Positions 1 to 5,664 of a DNA stretch of 6,637 nucleotides are shown here, piece after piece. A program made the position numbers and the translations under genes. The stretch spans positions 1-6,637 of the forward strand of contig DDES01000135.1 in NCBI GenBank assembly GCA_002336765.1, in the 5' to 3' direction. The notes under the pieces are model-generated. The model ran no database searches and was not told the DNA's origin. It saw nothing but the letters and a program-made list of their open reading frames with translations. The first letter of the stretch is position 1; the number at the start of each line of letters is the position of its first letter. Source of the DNA: Novosphingobium sp. UBA1948 (GTDB taxonomy: Bacteria; Pseudomonadota; Alphaproteobacteria; Sphingomonadales; Sphingomonadaceae).

Positions 1-870
1 CACGGCCAGCGGCACAGCCGGGGCCGCTGGAGCGCTGACGGGCGGCGCAGGACTGGGCAGCGGTTCGGCCACGGGCTGCGCGACAGACGCTTCTCCCGCA
101 TAGCGCATAGGATTATCGCCCAACGTCCAACTGCCGCTGATCGCCACGGTGTATAGGCCCGCCAGAGTGCCGCTGGTGGCGTTGAGCACCGGCACATTCA
201 CCGCCGACACCTGCGTATTCCCCGCATTGCCAGTCAAGCCGAACAGGTTGGCGCCTGTGCCGGTAGGGTCGCAGTCCGCCCCCTTGCAGGGCAGCAGTTC
301 GCCGCTCGCACTATCATAGAGCCACGACGGGCCTGAGAAATAGCCCGCGACAAAGCTGCTGCCCGGTGCGATCGTATAGCTGTCTGCCTCCGGATCGTAA
401 TAGAGCGTCAACGCCAGCACCATGCCGCCGCCATTCTTGGGATTGCCAGTGGCCACGATCCCGCCGCTCACCACGGGCGCACCTGCCGTGCCGATGCCCG
501 GTATGGTCAGCCCCGCCAGCCCGCTGCTCTCGGAATAGAGCGTGATGCGATAGCGGCCATCGGGCGTGCGCGTCAGCATGGAAGCGCTGGGGTTGATCGC
601 GTAATATTGCGCGTTGGGCACGCTGGCCTTGAAACGGATCTTCACACTCTGGCCCTGAACATAGGGCAGATCGGGCAGCGCGCCACTATAGGCCGCATAG
701 GAGCCGTCGGCCTGTCTGAGCTTGAGCGTATCCCCCGCCGTGGTGGTGACCGTGCCGGTGAAGGTGATCGGCAGGATACGCGTGGTCTGCGCCTGCGCCA
801 TGCCCGCTGCCGCCATAGCCAGCGGGGCCGCCATCAGCAGCGCCGGCAAGGAGGAAAAAGGCTTGGGCAT
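1..870 (-). CDS. exported protein, paralog of the adjacent PEP-CTERM protein (partial, C-terminus off the window)
   Basis: The minus-strand frame is open from ATG at 870 to the left edge, giving 290 residues with no stop. The start has a GGAG ribosome-binding site (878-881) 7 nt upstream. Residues 1-27 form a signal peptide (hydrophobic LLMAAPLAMAAAGM core, cleavage site AQA|QT). The mature part aligns by eye with the protein at 1095-1973 in three blocks: residues 35-85 (ITFTG...LRQADG..AAYSG...YVQGQSV), residues 153-200 (LTLYYDPEADSY... through to Cys195 and Cys200), and 242-251 (ISGSWTL). Residues 265-290 are a Pro/Ala-rich linker of the kind often found just before a PEP-CTERM tail, but the tail itself would lie off the window. 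No enzymatic motif is visible. The likely role is an extracellular or surface protein; the function is unknown. Reading frame and export are well supported. PEP-CTERM sorting of this copy is inferred from its neighbour. Confidence 0.82.
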   Translation of the reverse strand, partial: MPKPFSSLPALLMAAPLAMAAAGMAQAQTTRILPITFTGTVTTTAGDTLKLRQADGSYAAYSGALPDLPYVQGQSVKIRFKASVPNAQYYAINPSASMLTRTPDGRYRITLYSESSGLAGLTIPGIGTAGAPVVSGGIVATGNPKNGGGMVLALTLYYDPEADSYTIAPGSSFVAGYFSGPSWLYDSASGELLPCKGADCDPTGTGANLFGLTGNAGNTQVSAVNVPVLNATSGTLAGLYTVAISGSWTLGDNPMRYAGEASVAQPVAEPLPSPAPPVSAPAAPAVPLAV

Positions 871-982
871 TGACGGACTCCACGCAGAAACCGGTTCGGA
901 CCTGCCGCATTGCGCGCGATACGCCTTGCGGCAAGCGGTCCATCGGCGCCGTCCACCTTCGGGACTGGGCCAGACCGATTCC

Positions 983-1012
983 CTAATATTTCAAATGATT
1001 AAGTAATTTCAC
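983..1012 (-). promoter_or_regulatory. candidate promoter in an AT-rich segment upstream of the 1-870 gene
   Basis: Bases 981-1020 contain only 10 G/C out of 40, a sharp dip in an otherwise GC-rich window. On the minus strand a GTGAAA element (1007-1012) and a TATTAG element (983-988) are 18 nt apart and could act as -35 and -10 boxes. Each matches the sigma-70 consensus only in part. This would give a leader of about 105 nt, containing a 7-bp inverted repeat (TGCCGCA at 903-909, TGCGGCA at 927-933). I see nothing else in the 871-1094 gap apart from the hairpin listed at 1033-1064. No sigma-54 type TGGC-N8-TTGC site was found, although such sites are known for some PEP-CTERM genes. The AT dip is certain; the promoter boxes are a guess. 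Confidence 0.3.
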
Positions 1013-1032
1013 GTATATTGCCACAAAGCGAA

Positions 1033-1064
1033 GGGGCAGGAAAGGCCTAAATCCCTCCCGCCCC
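1033..1064 (-). terminator. terminator-like hairpin after the PEP-CTERM gene
   Basis: On the minus strand, 31 nt after the stop codon at 1095, GGGGCGGGA (1064-1056) can pair with TCCTGCCCC (1041-1033), giving a 9-bp GC-rich stem with one G-U pair and a 14-nt loop. The bases after it (TTCGCTTTG) are only modestly T-rich, so it is not a classic intrinsic terminator. It fits a weak terminator or an RNA 3'-end stabiliser between the two paralogs. If it works, the gene at 1-870 would need its own promoter, which agrees with the AT-rich segment just beyond. Confidence 0.4.
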
Positions 1065-1094
1065 GCCCAAACCGCATAGATCGGGTCAAACTGT

Positions 1095-1973
1095 TCAGCC
1101 CTGCTTGCGCCGCGCCCGCCTGCGCCGCCACACCGGCACCAGCACGCCCGCTCCGAACAGCGCCAGCATCGAAGGCTCGGGCACCTGCACCGCCCCGCCG
1201 CCGCCCTTGGGCAGGCTCCACGATCCGGTGAGCGTCATGGAAAAATTACCCCAAGCCTGCCCCATACTGTCGTAGATCCGCGCGAAGGCGGTGGTCAGCG
1301 TGTTGGCATCGGCGCCCGATTGCAGGCTCAGCGCGCCATTGTCCTGCCCCGGCGGGTCGATACAGGCGGTGGTGCAGGCCACCACCTTGCCGCTGGCCAG
1401 ATCATAGTAATAGCCAGCTCCCAACAGCGAGGTGTCCATGAAGGCGCCGGTGCCATCAAGACTGTAGGCATCGGTGTTGTAGTCATAGATCAGCTTGAGC
1501 CGGTTGTAGGGCATCTCGCCCATGCTCGACACGGCATGCAAGCCGCCGGTGATCGTGGCTGTTGTGGCATTGTTGAGATTGCCGGTTCCAGGCGCGCCAT
1601 TGTCCACCTGCAGGTGATAGATGCCCCCCGCTGGCAGCGTAGCCCCCGCCCCCAGCAGCCCGTCAAAATAGGCTTTGGTCGGCAAGCGAGCGTCAAAGCT
1701 GACTGTCACCGCCTGCCCCTGCGCATAGGAAAAGGCGGGCACCGGCCCCGTATAGGCGGCGATGGTGCCGTCCGACTGGCGCACGGTGAGCGAACGGGAG
1801 ACATCATTGGCCACCACGCCGTTGAAGGAGATGGTGACATTCTGATACTGCGGGGCACTGACGGCCACGCTTTGAGCCCGCGCCAGCGCTGGCAGCGCCA
1901 CCGGCGCCAACATCATCAGTGATATTGCCGCCGAGCGCAGGCTCACGCTCTTTTTCAACCTGTTCAACATCAT
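1095..1973 (-). CDS. PEP-CTERM sorting domain-containing exported protein
   Basis: This encodes 292 residues from ATG at 1973. A second ATG at 1970 would serve equally well. The frame stays open to 2156, but the extra 61 residues are Arg/Cys-rich and would put the signal peptide internally, so I reject them. A GGGG-type ribosome-binding sequence lies just upstream. Residues 1-33 form a signal peptide (RLKK n-region, hydrophobic core, ARA|QS cleavage). The C-terminus is a textbook PEP-CTERM signal: Gly-rich spacer, VPEPS at 264-268, hydrophobic segment 269-282, then RRRRARRK. In the known family this tail directs proteins to an exosortase (EpsH/Xrt) for surface sorting, often linked to exopolysaccharide production. 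No exosortase gene is in the window. The ectodomain shares three blocks with the gene at 1-870, including a Cys pair (Cys200, Cys204). No catalytic motif is seen, and the ligand or role is unknown. Confidence 0.88.
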   Translation of the reverse strand: MMLNRLKKSVSLRSAAISLMMLAPVALPALARAQSVAVSAPQYQNVTISFNGVVANDVSRSLTVRQSDGTIAAYTGPVPAFSYAQGQAVTVSFDARLPTKAYFDGLLGAGATLPAGGIYHLQVDNGAPGTGNLNNATTATITGGLHAVSSMGEMPYNRLKLIYDYNTDAYSLDGTGAFMDTSLLGAGYYYDLASGKVVACTTACIDPPGQDNGALSLQSGADANTLTTAFARIYDSMGQAWGNFSMTLTGSWSLPKGGGGAVQVPEPSMLALFGAGVLVPVWRRRRARRKQG

Positions 1974-2051
1974 GCAACCCCGATAGCGATCTGTTCGATG
2001 CCATCGGGCATGCCGCATGGGCAAAATCCTGCAACCGCGCCGCGCGGACCG

Positions 2052-2064
2052 TCCCGAAACGGGA
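2052..2064. repeat. short palindrome near the putative start of transcription of the PEP-CTERM gene
   Basis: TCCCG-AAA-CGGGA is a perfect 5-bp inverted repeat with a 3-nt centre. It lies just downstream of the candidate -10 box at 2068-2073, where transcription of the 1095-1973 gene would begin. It could be an operator or a small 5' leader hairpin. It is short enough to occur by chance. Confidence 0.25.
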
Positions 2065-2067
2065 TTT

Positions 2068-2095
2068 ATGGTAAGGAATTCGTTAACAGAAACAA
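2068..2095 (-). promoter_or_regulatory. candidate sigma-70-type promoter for the PEP-CTERM gene
   Basis: On the minus strand, TTGTTT (2090-2095) and TACCAT (2068-2073) are separated by 16 nt within a locally AT-richer stretch (about 2064-2100). They match the -35 and -10 consensus at 4 of 6 positions each. The predicted leader to the ATG at 1973 is about 90 nt. The rest of the 1974-2163 gap holds the palindrome at 2052-2064 and the long inverted repeat at 2115-2148; I see no gene in it. Confidence 0.35.
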
Positions 2096-2114
2096 TCTGT
2101 TGGCATCCGGCGCA

Positions 2115-2148
2115 GGTTTTGGACAGGCACCTTTTCCTGTCCAAAACC
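2115..2148. repeat. perfect 13-bp inverted repeat (hairpin) between the peroxiredoxin and PEP-CTERM genes
   Basis: GGTTTTGGACAGG (2115-2127) is followed by an 8-nt loop and then its exact reverse complement, CCTGTCCAAAACC (2136-2148). It begins 15 nt after the peroxiredoxin stop codon, reading on the minus strand. Neither strand has a T-tract after the stem, so it is not a canonical Rho-independent terminator. It may form the 3' end of the peroxiredoxin mRNA or act as a DNA-binding site upstream of the PEP-CTERM promoter. The structure is certain; the role is not. Confidence 0.75.
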
Positions 2149-2163
2149 CGAGCCATTTCAGGC

Positions 2164-2739
2164 CTATTTGCCGCCGCCCAGCGCCTTCACCGCGTCCAGA
2201 CTGCGCGCGACATGCTCGGCATAGTTCATGTCGGTGAAGGCCATTTTCACCTTGCCATCCTTGCCGATGACATAGCTCGTGCGCTTGGTGACCGCCGCGG
2301 CCACGCCGGGAATCGAGAGGGCGACATCATAGCCCTTGATGATCCCCGCATCGGCAATGGCCACGGGGAACTTGTCGCGGCATTCCATCGTGGAGAATTT
2401 CTGCAAGGTGGACAGATCATCCGCCGACAGGCCAATCACGCTGGCGCCCGCCTTGTGAAAATCGCCAATCGCCTCGGCAAAGGCATGGGCTTCAAGCGTG
2501 CAGCCCTTGGTAAAGGCTTTGGGGTAGAAATAGACCACCACCGGCCCCTTTTTGAGCGCCTTTTTCAGGTTGAAGGTGAAGGCTTTGCCAGCATGCGCGC
2601 CCTGCGTCACAAAGGCGGGGGCCGCAGCGCCAACCGCCAGTTCGGCATGGGCAGGCGCGGCACCAAGGGTTGCAACAAGCGCGGCGGCCATCAAGGCGGC
2701 GGAACGCGCGGGGGCGAGCGGAGAGCGGGGGGTCTGCAT
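2164..2739 (-). CDS. exported PrxQ/BCP-like peroxiredoxin
   Basis: A 191-residue thioredoxin-fold peroxide reductase (AhpC/TSA, BCP/PrxQ type), which would reduce hydroperoxides using a reactive cysteine. Residues 1-32 look like a Sec signal peptide (two Arg, hydrophobic core, AHA|EL), so it should act in the periplasm. The peroxidatic motif Pro73-x3-Thr77-x2-Cys80 is intact in VVVYFYPKAFTKGCTLEAHAF form, and a conserved-type Arg lies at 153 (KRTSYVIGKDG). Classic BCP proteins have the resolving cysteine five residues after the first; here that position is His85. The only other cysteine is Cys120 (TMECRDKFPVA), placed like the helix-alpha3 resolving cysteine of some PrxQ enzymes. The start at 2739 keeps the Arg-rich n-region; only a weak AGGT sequence precedes it. 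The SH3-domain gene lies 66 nt upstream on the same strand, so co-transcription is possible. The family is secure; the exact reductant is unknown. Confidence 0.9.
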   Translation of the reverse strand: MQTPRSPLAPARSAALMAAALVATLGAAPAHAELAVGAAAPAFVTQGAHAGKAFTFNLKKALKKGPVVVYFYPKAFTKGCTLEAHAFAEAIGDFHKAGASVIGLSADDLSTLQKFSTMECRDKFPVAIADAGIIKGYDVALSIPGVAAAVTKRTSYVIGKDGKVKMAFTDMNYAEHVARSLDAVKALGGGK

Positions 2740-2784
2740 GGCGTGGAACCTGCGCGCAAACGGCCCGCCTGTCCAGTACCCTTA

Positions 2785-2814
2785 AAGCCCTCTACGCGGT
2801 CCTGCTCAGGGCTT
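2785..2814 (-). terminator. weak hairpin at the end of the SH3-domain gene
   Basis: AAGCCCT (2785-2791) and AGGGCTT (2808-2814) form a 7-bp inverted repeat with a 16-nt loop that spans the stop codon of the SH3 gene. On the minus strand the stem is followed by TAAGGG, so there is no real T-tract. It may reduce read-through into the peroxiredoxin gene or do nothing. Confidence 0.2.
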
Positions 2815-3279
2815 GCCCACGCCCCACAAGCGGTCCTGCGGCACAAAGCCGATATGGCGATCCACATCAAGCTGACACCAGCCGTCCTTGCATCCCATCT
2901 GCCGCCCGATCACACCGGGCGCGAGCCGCCACAGCAATGGCGTATTCGCCCCCGGTCCGGCATGCATTTCCACCGGCCCCTTGCCGCGCACCAGCGCGCT
3001 CACCGGCTTGGTCAGGAAGCGGCCCATCATCCAGCCGCGCGCACCATCGCTATCCTCGACAAAGTACCAGCCTTGATAGGCGCGCAGCACTTTCACCGGC
3101 AAAAACTGGCGGTGATAGACGAAGCGGATGGCATAGTCCTCACCCGGCCCGTTGCGCATATTGACCAGAGGATCGCGCAGCGCACGCCACGCCGGATAGG
3201 CGGCATCCTCGGCCCGCGCGGGCGCGGCAATCAACAGGACAAGGGCGGAAAACAGGGCAAGTGCGTATTTCAGGGGCAT
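2806..3279 (-). CDS. exported protein with two bacterial SH3-like domains (SH3_4 type)
   Basis: Encodes 157 residues from ATG at 3279. The same frame runs on as far as 4413, but that part is antisense to the dehydrogenase gene and is rejected. The signal peptide sits at residues 1-23 (LALFSALVLLIAAPARA|ED). Residues 36-90 form the first SH3-like unit, with the typical LVNMRNGPGEDY start and GWYFVE...GWMMGRFL end. Residues 95-152 form a second, more diverged unit (VEMHAGPG...GWCQLDV..IGFVPQDRLWG). Cys130 and Cys135 in the second unit could form a disulfide outside the cytoplasm. Proteins of this type (COG3807/SH3_4) are small envelope proteins thought to bind peptidoglycan or peptides, but their roles are poorly defined. 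The gene is divergent from the hydroxyacid dehydrogenase (120 bp between starts) and lies upstream of the peroxiredoxin. Domain assignment is confident; biological role is not. Confidence 0.88.
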   Translation of the reverse strand: MPLKYALALFSALVLLIAAPARAEDAAYPAWRALRDPLVNMRNGPGEDYAIRFVYHRQFLPVKVLRAYQGWYFVEDSDGARGWMMGRFLTKPVSALVRGKGPVEMHAGPGANTPLLWRLAPGVIGRQMGCKDGWCQLDVDRHIGFVPQDRLWGVGKP

Positions 3280-3347
3280 GACCTTCCATAACCACAGCCG
3301 CGCCACGCCAGCAAGACCGCAATGCAGCTTTACCCGACAAGCCGTGC

Positions 3348-3377
3348 TTGACCCGCGCCGCGCCTCACGCCTACCCT
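3348..3377 (+). promoter_or_regulatory. candidate promoter for the hydroxyacid dehydrogenase gene, overlapped by a small palindrome
   Basis: TTGACC (3348-3353) matches the -35 consensus at 5 of 6 positions and is followed after 18 nt by a weak -10, TACCCT (3372-3377). Transcription would start near 3384, right at the AGGAG ribosome-binding site (3385-3389), leaving a very short leader. A perfect 5-bp palindrome, CAAGC-CGT-GCTTG (3338-3350), overlaps the -35 box and could be an operator. The 3280-3399 gap must also hold the promoter of the divergent SH3 gene, which I could not identify. Confidence 0.3.
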
Positions 3378-3399
3378 GCCCGACAGGAGAGCAAGCCCG

Positions 3400-4449
3400 A
3401 TGACCGTCATCCATGATCCCGCAGCGCCAGACCGCAACGAAGGCGACAGCTTTGAAAGCCGCCGTATCGAAGGCCGCCCGCGCGTGATCGTTACCCGCCG
3501 CCTGTTGCCGCAGGTGGAAGCGCGCATGGCCGAATTGTTCGACGCCACGTTCAATGCCAGCGACACACCCCTCACCCGCGCCGAACTGGTCGCCGCGATG
3601 CGCGAGGCCGATGTGCTGGTGCCCACCGTGACCGACACGATCGACGCCGCCATGCTGGAAGAGGCTGGATCGCGGATCGGCTTGATCGCCAGTTTCGGCG
3701 TGGGAGTGGAGCATATCGATCTGGCCGCCGCCCGCGCGCGCAAGATCATCGTCACCAACACGCCCGGCGTGTTCACCCAAGACACCGCCGACATGACGCT
3801 GGCGCTCATCATTTCCACCGTGCGCCGCTTTGCCGAAGGGGTGCGCGCGTTGTCGGGCGGAACATGGGGCGGCTGGTCGCCCTCGGGCCTGCTGGGGCAC
3901 CGCATCGCGGGCAAAAGGCTGGCGATTCTCGGCATGGGGCGCATCGGACAGGCTGTGGCCCTGCGCGCCCGCGCTTTCGGCATGGAGGTGACCTATCACA
4001 ACCGCCGTCGCCTGCCCGCCGCGCTCGAATCTACGCTGGGCGCGCATTATGTGGACAGCGTGGACGCGCTGGTGGCCGATGCCGACATTCTCTCGCTCCA
4101 TTGCCCCGCCAGTGCCGAGACGCGCGGCATCCTGTCGGCGGCCCGCATCGCCACGATGAAGCCCGATGCCTATGTCATCAACACCTCGCGCGGGGATCTG
4201 ATCGACGAGGAGGCGCTGATCGCGGCGCTCGAGGCGGGGAAGCTGGGCGGCGCGGGGCTGGATGTCTTCGCCCATGAGCCTGCCCCCGATCCACGGCTGG
4301 TCGCGCTGCCCAATGTATTGCTGATGCCCCATGTCGGCAGCGCCACCTTTGAGGGCCGCGAGGCCAGCGGCGAGAAAGTGATCGCCAACATCCGCTTCTG
4401 GGCCGACGGCCACCGCCCGCCCGATCAGGTGCTCGAAGGGCTGGTCTAG
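3400..4449 (+). CDS. NADP-type D-2-hydroxyacid dehydrogenase (glyoxylate/hydroxypyruvate reductase class)
   Basis: A 349-residue cytoplasmic oxidoreductase of the D-isomer-specific 2-hydroxyacid dehydrogenase family, which interconverts 2-oxoacids and D-2-hydroxyacids. The start has an AGGAG site 10 nt upstream. The substrate-binding loop is FGVGVEHID (99-107). The Rossmann nucleotide-binding motif GMGRIG is at 178-183. The catalytic triad is in place: Arg264 (NTSRGD), Glu293 (AHEP) and His311 (MPHVGSAT). At the end of the second Rossmann strand, where NAD-dependent members have an acidic residue, this protein reads His200-Asn201-Arg202-Arg203, which suggests NADP(H) preference, as in glyoxylate/hydroxypyruvate reductases. 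The first 27 residues before RVIVTRRL form a polar extension longer than usual for this group. The substrate (glyoxylate, hydroxypyruvate or another 2-oxoacid) cannot be fixed from sequence. The stop codon overlaps that of the convergent MFS gene. Confidence 0.93.
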   Translation: MTVIHDPAAPDRNEGDSFESRRIEGRPRVIVTRRLLPQVEARMAELFDATFNASDTPLTRAELVAAMREADVLVPTVTDTIDAAMLEEAGSRIGLIASFGVGVEHIDLAAARARKIIVTNTPGVFTQDTADMTLALIISTVRRFAEGVRALSGGTWGGWSPSGLLGHRIAGKRLAILGMGRIGQAVALRARAFGMEVTYHNRRRLPAALESTLGAHYVDSVDALVADADILSLHCPASAETRGILSAARIATMKPDAYVINTSRGDLIDEEALIAALEAGKLGGAGLDVFAHEPAPDPRLVALPNVLLMPHVGSATFEGREASGEKVIANIRFWADGHRPPDQVLEGLV

Positions 4450-5657
4450 GCGAAAGGTCTGGTGCGCTCCGGCTCAGGAATGCGCAAGGCCAGCAGCAGG
4501 CCGCAGCACAACACGCCGCCGGTCAGGCCCGCCACGCCGCCCCAGCCCTGATGCTGCCAGAAGGCGCCGCCCAGCCAGCCCAGCACGCTCGACCCGACAT
4601 AATAAAACAGCAGATAGAGCGCCGAGGCATGGCCCTTGTCCGGCCCCGCCATCGCCCCAACCCAGCCGCCCGCAACGGCATGGCCCGCGAAAAAGCCGAT
4701 AGTCACCAGCCCGATTCCCGCCACCACCAAGGGCAACCACGGCGCCAGCGTCAGCACCACGCCTGCCAGTATGATCGCCAGCGTCGCCAGCAGAGTTGCG
4801 CGGCGCCCGTGGCGGTCGGCCATGCGCCCCGCCAGCGCGGACGAGAAGATGCCCGAAATATAGGTGAGATAGATAAGGGCGTTGGCGGTCTGGCTCAGAT
4901 GATAGGGCGCGCCGGTCAGGCGAAAGCCGGTGTAGTTGAACAGCGTGACAAACACGCCCATCAGCACGAAGCCTATACCGAACAACCGCAACAAGGCCGG
5001 ATTGGCCAGTTGCCCGCGCCAGATGGCGAGATGCGCGCGCCTGTCGAAGCCGCGCTTTACCGTGAAATGGCGCGAGGGTGGCAACAGCGCGACAAATCCC
5101 AGCGCCGAGATCAGGCACAGCGCCCCCAACACGCTGATCGCCACCCGCCACGAGAACCATTCCGTGAGCAATCCGATGCCGAAACGCCCCGCCATGCCAC
5201 CCAAGGCGGTCCCGCCCACATATTGCCCCATCGCCTTGCCCAGATCGCGCGGATGGATCTCCTCGGCCAGATAGGCCATCGCCACGGCGGGCACTCCGCC
5301 CAGCGCGATCCCTTCGGCCAAACGTGTCGTCACCAGCAGCCACCACGGCTGGGCAAAACCGGCAGCGATGTTGCACAGGGCCGCCGCGACCAGCGACCCG
5401 CCCATCAGCGCGCGGCGCGGCATATGTTGCGAGAGCGCGCCCGCCACAAACACCGCCACCGCTAGGGCCGCCGTGGTGACCGACAGCGGCAGCGCGGCAT
5501 GGGCGGGGCTGATATGATAGTCGCGCGCGAACAGCGGCAGCAGCGGCTGGACGCAATAGAGCAGCGAGAACGTGGCAAAACCCGCCAGAAACAGCGCCAG
5601 CACCGCGCGTCGGTAGGCGGGACTGCCGCTTTCGATATAGGGAACCGAGGGTGTCAT
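4446..5657 (-). CDS. MFS transporter, YnfM-like, 12 transmembrane segments
   Basis: Encodes 403 residues from ATG at 5657. The frame extends to 5741, but that extension overlaps the DUF4169 gene and is not needed. Hydrophobic segments are spaced as expected for a 12-helix major facilitator with two six-helix halves joined by a basic loop at about 196-216. Signature stretches include YLAEEIHPRDLGKAMGQYVG (129-148), which resembles the YnfM/arabinose-efflux-like group, and the motif-A-like GRMADRHGRR (277-286) in the second half. It is an inner-membrane secondary transporter, probably a proton-driven exporter; the substrate cannot be predicted. The start lies 7 nt after the DUF4169 stop with only a weak ribosome-binding sequence, so translational coupling is likely. 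At the 3' end its TAG stop shares CTAG (4446-4449) with the convergent dehydrogenase stop, leaving no room for a terminator between the genes. Confidence 0.9.
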   Translation of the reverse strand: MTPSVPYIESGSPAYRRAVLALFLAGFATFSLLYCVQPLLPLFARDYHISPAHAALPLSVTTAALAVAVFVAGALSQHMPRRALMGGSLVAAALCNIAAGFAQPWWLLVTTRLAEGIALGGVPAVAMAYLAEEIHPRDLGKAMGQYVGGTALGGMAGRFGIGLLTEWFSWRVAISVLGALCLISALGFVALLPPSRHFTVKRGFDRRAHLAIWRGQLANPALLRLFGIGFVLMGVFVTLFNYTGFRLTGAPYHLSQTANALIYLTYISGIFSSALAGRMADRHGRRATLLATLAIILAGVVLTLAPWLPLVVAGIGLVTIGFFAGHAVAGGWVGAMAGPDKGHASALYLLFYYVGSSVLGWLGGAFWQHQGWGGVAGLTGGVLCCGLLLALRIPEPERTRPFA

Positions 5658-5664
5658 TCCAGCA

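Noticed and set aside
607..1006. Two plus-strand frames (88 and 94 residues)
   Set aside because: They are antisense to the N-terminal half and signal peptide of the 1-870 gene, with no recognisable product.
1974..2060. Possible sigma-54 site upstream of the PEP-CTERM gene (TGGCATCG... on the minus strand)
   Set aside because: The GC element expected at -12 is out of position by about three bases and the TTGC core is missing, so it does not fit the TGGCACG-N4-TTGC pattern.
2115..2148. Calling the 13-bp inverted repeat an intrinsic terminator
   Set aside because: No run of T follows the stem on either strand. It is reported as an inverted repeat of unknown role.
1974..2156. N-terminal extension of the PEP-CTERM reading frame (61 extra residues)
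   Set aside because: The extension is Arg/Cys-rich, runs through the perfect inverted repeat and the candidate promoter, and would bury a clear signal peptide inside the protein.
2017..3291. 424-residue plus-strand open frame
   Set aside because: It is antisense to both the peroxiredoxin and the SH3-domain genes, whose products have clear signal peptides and family motifs. Its own translation is Arg/His/Gly-rich with no recognisable domain, as expected of a GC-rich shadow frame.
3280..4413. Minus-strand extension of the SH3 frame to 535 residues
   Set aside because: It is antisense to the dehydrogenase, which has a complete catalytic triad and Rossmann motif. The extra sequence has shadow-frame composition and would place the signal peptide in mid-protein.
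4551..5465. 304-residue plus-strand open frame
   Set aside because: It is antisense to the MFS transporter, with a Gln/Arg/His-rich translation typical of the complement of a membrane-protein gene.
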